Origin: Boesenbergia rotunda
Taxonomy: Eukaryota; Streptophyta; Magnoliopsida; Zingiberales; Zingiberaceae
Assembly: GCA_024364735.1 (NCBI GenBank)
Contig: JAGFNQ010004019.1
Location: forward strand, 16,510 to 80,509
DNA length: 64,000 bases
Direction: 5' to 3'
Part shown: positions 58,474-64,000 of the stretch, piece after piece
How positions within the stretch are numbered: position 1 is the first letter of the stretch
How the letters are laid out: the number at the start of each line of letters is the position of its first letter
Notes under the pieces: generated by a model
What the model was told of the DNA's origin: nothing
Seen by the model: the letters and a program-made list of their open reading frames with translations, nothing else
The model's database searches: none
Made by a program: the position numbers and the translations under genes

Positions 58474-61082
58474 ATGTCTTCTCTGAATTTGCGTTCCATT
58501 TTGGACACCAATAAGTTAACTAAGGCCAAAAGGATTGAAAAGGCACCAAAAGGCACTTGCCATCACTGCGACAAGGAGGGCCGCTGCGAAGAAACTGCAA
58601 GGTTTATCTTGAGTCCTTGAAGAAGAAGGCATCCGATGCCCCATCCTCTTCAGGCATCTTCGTTATTGAATGTCACTCTATTTCCTCGTACACCTGGGTA
58701 CTTGATACTGGGTGTAGCTCACATATATGTAATGACATACAGGGGCTAAGGAATAGAAGAAGACTCGTCAAGGGAGAAGCGAATTTGCGAGTTGGAAATG
58801 GAGCAACGATTGCTGCTATTGCCATCGGAACATATTTGCTAAAGCGCCCTACTGGACTTGTCTTAGAATTGGATAATTGTTATTTTGTTCCTTCGTTAAT
58901 AAAGAACATTGTATCTATTTCATGCTTGAATGAAAAGGGTTACCATTTAACTTTTAGTAACAATTGTTGTTACATAACTTTAAATGGTGTTTTTTATGGG
59001 ACCGAAACTTTATGCAATGGTATCTACACGTTAGATTTATCCGATGACGTTTTCAATATCGAAGTTAGCAACAAACGTGCTCGAATAGATAATCAAATAC
59101 ACTCCTATACGTGGCATTGTCGTCTTGGCCATGTAAGTAAGAAACGCATGATCAAATTACACCGATGTGGAATTCTGGAATCATTTGAACCCGGTTCATT
59201 TGATACATGCGAATCATGCTTAAAAGGCAAGATGACCAAATTACCCTTTTCCGGAAAAGGTAAACTAGTGGGAGAATTGCTTGGTCTAATACATACTGAT
59301 GTATGTGGACCAATGTCAACTCTTGCACAAGGAGGTTATAGCTAATTCATTACCTTTATTGATGATCACTCACGATTCGGGTATGTGTTCTTAATGAAAC
59401 ACAAATCTGAAGCTTTTGAGAAATTCAAAGAGTTCAGAAGTGAAGTAGAGAAACGACTTGGCAAAAGTATTAAGATACTTCGATCCGATCGGGGTGATGA
59501 ATACTTAAGTCAAGAGTTTCAAGATTATCTTAGGGACAATGGGATATTGTCTCAATGGACTCCGCCATATACACCACAGCATAATGGTGTATCTGAGAGG
59601 CGTAACCGAACCTTGATGGACATGGTTAGATCTATGATGAATCATGCAACTCTTCCAAAATCCTTTTGGGGTTATGCGCTTAAGACAACTGTTTACTTGC
59701 TAAACAGATTCCCGACCAAGGTAGTCTCTACTACTCCATATGAGATATGGAATAGTAAGAAACCTCATTTTTCTCACCTATAGATATGGGGTTGTCTTGC
59801 TTATGTAAAGCGGACTGTATTAGACAATTTGGATGCTAAGTCTGATAAATGTCTATTTATTGGATACCCTAAGGAAACGAAGGGTTACCAATTCTATTAT
59901 CCTTTGGAACAAAAGGTGTTTGTTTCAAGGCATGCTGTATTTCTAGTAAAATAATTTCTTTTACAAGAAAACAGTGGGAGTAGCATTGAATTTGAAGAAG
60001 TTCAAGAAACTCCAATAGACATTACAGAGACACCTAGTCTAGACCCACAACCAATAACTCATAATGATGAGCTATCAGTTGAACCTAAAACAACACTACT
60101 TCTTCGTAGGTCTGATAGGACACGCAATATTCCAGAGACATACAAATTTCTCATAAGTGAATCGAACGACGTGTTACTCATTAACGATGACGAACCTATC
60201 AGTTATGAAGATGTTCTAAAAAATTCAGAAAGAGATAAATGACTTGAAGCCATGAAGTCAGAAATGAATTCCTTGTACAAAAATCAAGTATGAGACTTGG
60301 TTAACCCACCTGAATGGATTAAGCCCATAGGGTGCAAGTGGGTTTTCAAGAAGAAAATCGACATGGAATGTAATGTTGTTACCTTTAAGGCTAGATTAGT
60401 GGCAAAAGGATATCGTCAGAAACAAGGAATTGATTATGACGAAACCTATTCGCCAGTAGCTATGCTTAAATCCATTCAGATGCTCCTGGCCATAGCAGCT
60501 CATTATGATTATGAGATATGACAAATGGATGTGAAAATAACTTTCCTTAATGGAAACCTACTTGAGGATGTATACATGATACAACCTGAAGGTTTCACAT
60601 GGGTTAATAAAACCAAAGTATGCAAGCTTCGACGATCCATATATGGACTAAAGCAAGCATCCAGGAGCTTGAATATCCATTTTGATGAGACAATCAAAGA
60701 GTTTGATTTCTCACAAAATCCTGACGAACCTTGTGTGTAGAAGAAGGTTAGTGGGAGTGCAGTCGTATTCCTAGTGTTATATGTCGATGACATATTACTT
60801 ATAGGAAACGATATATCAGTCTTACAATCAGTTAAAATTTGGTTGTCCAAAACTTTCTCCATGAAAGACCTGGGAGAAGCAACCTATATCCTTGGGATTA
60901 GAATGTATAGAGATAGATCAAAATGATTGCTTGGTCTTTCACAGTCTACATATATAGACCGAGTTCTAAAAAGGTTTAGCATTTCGGAATCCAAGAGATG
61001 TTACCTTCCCATCGGCATGGGATCAACCTTTCGAAGTCTATGTGTCCGCGCACAGAAGACGAGAGGATTTGCATGAATAAGA
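58474..61082 (+). pseudogene. Tandem Copia copy 2: gag-deleted polyprotein, truncated
   Basis: ATG 58474 (MSSLNLRSILDTNKLT) and the same in-frame gag deletion as copy 1. A one-base loss near 58582 in the knuckle shifts the frame, which then runs through protease (WVLDTGCSSHIC), gag-pre-integrase, integrase and RT. Stops include 59343, 59781, 60291, 60519, 60738 and 60924. Those at 60291, 60738 and 60924 match copy 1 stops 53039, 53486 and 53672. Another one-base loss lies near 61011. RT has LYVDDILLIGN. The sequence ends at 61082, inside the RT/RNase H region, where a foreign LTR begins. Confidence 0.9.
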
Positions 61083-62997
61083 TGTTGGGTTTTTCGGGCC
61101 GCGAAAACCGCTTTTTCGCGTCGCGGAAACCCCGAAAGCCCCAATAGAAAGGATCCGAGCGAAGAAAACCATTTCAAAAATTTACGAGTGCTCGTTTACA
61201 TGCTTCAAAATCGATCTACAACCTAGATCTATTAGAGAAGAGAAAAACTACCTTCGATGCGTGCCCCGCAATTCCCGCTCGCTCCTCGGTTGGTGTCAGA
61301 TCTCAAGGACGCAAAGTAGCAACCCTCTAGAAGTATCAACACAAGCAAGAGAGTGGAGAGGAGAGCCCAAAAGTGTGCTAGCACTTGCTTGGGGTCTCGG
61401 CCACAAGAGAGGAGAGGGAGAGCCAAAACCAAAAACTCATTAGGAGAAGAATCAATCACACACAAGAAAAACTCATTTTGTGTGTATAAGTGGCAGGCCA
61501 CTTAATGGCCATTAAGTGGCCGGCCACCACCTTCCATAACCCCCTTATTTGAATTCAAAATTCAAATGGGGAGGTTACTTAGCCTTGATGATGATGCCAA
61601 GTCATCACTTGGTCAAGTCAAGGTGATGTGGCTTGAGTCAAGTCAAACTTGCCTCTTATGGACTTTCCATATTTAGCCAAAGTCAAACTTTGACTTCATT
61701 ATTCTCCCATGATTAGATTCATCCAACACTTGGATCAAACTCGAGTCCAACTCAAGTTGTCTAATTTGAGTCAAGTCAAACTTGCCTTTTATGGACTTTC
61801 CATATTTAGCCAAAGTCAAACTTTGACTTCATTATTCTCCCATGATTAGATTCATCCAACACTTGGATCAAACTCGAGTCCAACTCAAGTTGTCTAATTT
61901 GAGTCAAGTCAAACTTGTCTTTTATGGACTTTCCATATTTAGCCAAAGTCAAACTTTGACTTCATTACTCTCGGTCCATTATATGGACTTATTCTCCATC
62001 TATTGCTCTATGTGTGTGACCCTATAGGTTCTTGTAACGTTGGCAATGCCCTTAAACCTATTTAAGGACATAAGCAATGAGAGGTATCTAGCAACAAATC
62101 ATTGCTACCCAAGTTACAAGAATGTCGAGATCCAACATCACCATTGTGATTAATAATTGTGACCATCACAATATGTGACAACGTCCTTCTATCCTCGATA
62201 TCTAGATTGATCTTCTATGAAGCATAGACCGTGTCATCCTCCAATCAATCTATGTGTCTTGAACTCCAAGTAGACTCACTATAATCAAATAAGCTCAATA
62301 TCTCATATTGCCTTATTTGGGCATGGCCATGCACTTAGTGATCTCACTCTATCAAGACTATGATATCTCTCCCGTCATATAGGAGGGATAGATCCCATCT
62401 ACATCACTCACATCCCTCCGCATAATTTGTTACATACCCAGTAATCGCCTTTATAGTCCACCCAGTTACGGATGACGTTTGACGAAACCAAAGTACATAA
62501 CTCCTTATGTTGGGAACTATGGTGACTTCAGGTCTAAGGACTAATAGTCATACTAATAGTCACATGAGAAAGTATATGACACTCATATAACGATCCATGA
62601 TACTTTCTCATGGCGGGCCATTCAGTATACATTCCCTAATGTATACCCATGTGTCAACTTGATATCTCATATCCATGACTTGTGAGATCAAGTCATCATA
62701 TTGACCTACATGCTAGTCTCTATGCATTAACATTGTCCTTGAATGTTAATACTTGACTAGGAATAATTAAAAGTAGCGTTCTCTATATCATCTCACTATC
62801 GATTCAACTAATCGATTGATATAGATAAGAACCTTCTACTCAAGGACGTTATTATACTAAGTTATTTGGCACCAATACACATAAGTACAATAACCATAAG
62901 AAATGCCTTTATATATAAGAAATATATATACAAGAATATGATACAATGAGTCCAAAAAGTAATCATCATATGATTGGCTCTAGGGCTCTCACTAACA
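61083..62997 (-). repeat. Copia 5 3' LTR
   Basis: 1915 bp, TGTTGGGTTTTTCGGGCC...GCTCTCACTAACA on the plus strand. It contains a 133-bp tandem repeat (61635-61971). Its pol is close to that of the tandem Copia family, so the LTR sizes and ends are comparable. Confidence 0.88.
61635..61971. repeat. 133-bp tandem repeat in LTR (about 2.5 units)
   Basis: Units start at 61635, 61768 and 61901 with GAGTCAAGTCAAACTTG. Each includes AGCCAAAGTCAAACTTTGAC, whose core is nearly self-complementary. Confidence 0.94.
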
Positions 62998-63011
62998 ATC
63001 TCCCACTAGCA

Positions 63012-64000
63012 CTAGTGCCAATCGCTGTAGTATCTAATACCCAATGACCTAGTGTGACCATCATGCTTCATCTGTGCCAAAGCCTTGGTCAAGGGATCTG
63101 CGACGTTAGCCTCTGTGGGTACTCTGGCAAATCTTCACATCTCCTCGATCGATGATCTCTCGAATGAGATGGAATCGCCGTAGTATGTGTTTGGTCCGCT
63201 GGTGTAAGCGAGGTTCCTTAGCCTGCGCAATAGCTCCATTGTTGTCACAATAGAGCTCTACGGGATCAGATATGCTAGGAACCACCCCAAGCTCAGTGAT
63301 GAACTTGCGGATCCAAACTGCCTCCTTTGCTGCCTCTGATGCAGCAATATACTCAGCTTCTGTTGTAGAATCTGCAACTGTGTCCTGCTTCGAACTCTTC
63401 CAGCTCACAGCTCCGCCATTCAAGCAAAACACGAACCCTGACTGCGATCTGTAATCATCCTGGTCGGTTTGGAAGCTGGCATCAGTGTAACCCTTTACAA
63501 CTAGATGCTCATCGCCTCCAAATATCAAAAAATATTCCTTAGTCCTTCTCAAGTACTTAAGGATATTCTTGACCGCTATCCAGTGACGTTCACCTGGATC
63601 TAACTGGTACCTGCTCGTCATGCTCAAAGCATACGAGACATCAGGACGAGTACATAACTTGGCATACATGATAGATCCTATGGCTGAGGCATAAGAGATC
63701 TTGCTCATGCGGTCTCTCTCCTCTCTAGAAGAGGGACCTTGAGTCTTCGAAAGACTCACGCCATGTGACATTGGCAGATTTCCCTTCTTGGAATTCTGCA
63801 TGGCAAACCGTTGCAAAACGGTATCAATGTATGCACTCTGACATAGGCCAAGCAATCTCTTAGATCTATCTCTATAGATCTTAATGCCTAGAATGCAGGC
63901 TGCTTCACCTAAGTCCTTCATTGCGAAACAAGTCCCCAACCAAGTCTTCACAGACTGTAGCGAAGGGATGTTGTTCCCAATGAGTAGTATGTCATCTACA
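63012..64000 (-). pseudogene. Copia 5 RT/RNase H, 3' end of pol
   Basis: From the window edge leftward: VDDILLIGNN (tail of the RT catalytic motif), MKDLGEAACILGIKIYRDRS, RNase H with GYTDASFQTDQDD, DSTTEAEYIAASEAAKEAVW and TKHILRRFHLI. The frame is open from 63951 and beyond to about 63128. An extra base near 63125 then shifts it. The original C-terminus (ADPLTKAL ... YYSDWH) follows in the next frame and ends at 63012-63014. This single lesion makes it the best preserved pol in the window. The rest is outside the window. Confidence 0.88.

Larger units (their letters stand above)
37509..61082 (+). mobile_element. Tandem Copia array: LTR - interior 1 - LTR - interior 2
   Basis: Two LTRs of one family (37509-39718 and 54529-56745) are BOTH followed directly by a Met-tRNA primer site and by the same leader sequence. 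The second is preceded by a purine tract (AAATGGGAGTT, 54518-54528). The second LTR is thus shared, being the 3' LTR of copy 1 and the 5' LTR of copy 2. Copy 1 is inflated by two insertions (41005-43653 and 43740-50883). Copy 2 is cut at 61082 by another Copia. Unequal recombination between LTRs, or integration of a multi-LTR product, would give this layout. Confidence 0.88.
61083..64000 (-). mobile_element. Ty1/Copia element 5, partial, inserted in copy 2
   Basis: A minus-strand element whose 3' LTR (61083-62997) and pol 3' part are in the window; its 5' part lies beyond 64000. On the minus strand the tract GCTAGTGGGAGAT precedes the LTR. The bases TAAGA (61078-61082) should recur at its far end. 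Confidence 0.88.

Noticed and set aside
1..64000. tRNA, rRNA or other RNA genes
   Set aside because: No cloverleaf or rRNA segment was recognised. The tRNA-Met matches are primer binding sites only.

Overview
This looks like plant nuclear DNA from a repeat-dense, mostly heterochromatic part of an angiosperm genome. Supporting signs are many Ty1/Copia retrotransposons with plant-type initiator-Met primer sites (TGGTATCAGAGC), a FAR1/FHY3-type transposase-derived gene, methylesterase (MES/SABP2-like) gene remnants with introns, a hAT-type element and a TRIM-type element. I cannot name the species. No intact protein-coding gene is visible. Every recognisable reading frame is broken or truncated, and there is one assembly gap (N run, 33393-33562).

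Left part (1-12056). It holds palindromic and minisatellite repeats (1-1602) and a FAR1-related pseudogene on the minus strand (2144-4325) with its likely 5' leader, leader intron and CT-rich promoter region (to about 5430). A (TA)n tract, a 492-bp non-autonomous hAT element with target duplication (6839-7330), a TRIM (8169-8703) and a higher-order tandem repeat (8825-9850) follow. The stretch ends in a promoter-like TATA box and a decayed, unidentified retroelement-like stretch.

Middle (12057-33584). Two minus-strand copies of an MES-like esterase gene have each been hit by a retrotransposon in the same exon. Copy A (12078-12418 plus 25902-26115) is split by a Copia element (12419-25901). 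That element is itself split in its gag gene by a second Copia element with unusually long 2.2-kb LTRs (16221-24921, TSD AAACC). Copy B (about 28847-29430) is cut off by a third Copia element (29431-33584), whose 3' end falls in the N gap. Between A and B lies a 2.1-kb retroposon-like insertion with a 14-bp target duplication and an A tail (26243-28389).

Right part (33585-64000). It has a solo LTR (35148-36096, TSD AATCT) and an inverted, internally deleted relative (36604-37020) with some of its interior. Next comes an LTR-interior-LTR-interior tandem of one Copia family (37509 to 61082). Copy 1 of this tandem carries a 2.65-kb solo LTR (41005-43653, TSD GTCAG) and a gag-only Sirevirus-like element (43740-50883, TSD TATTG). 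Copy 2 is cut by a minus-strand Copia element that runs off the window (61083-64000). The order of events can be read from the nesting. No host pathway is encoded. The value of the window is as a record of nested insertion, gene death and trans-mobilised defective elements.
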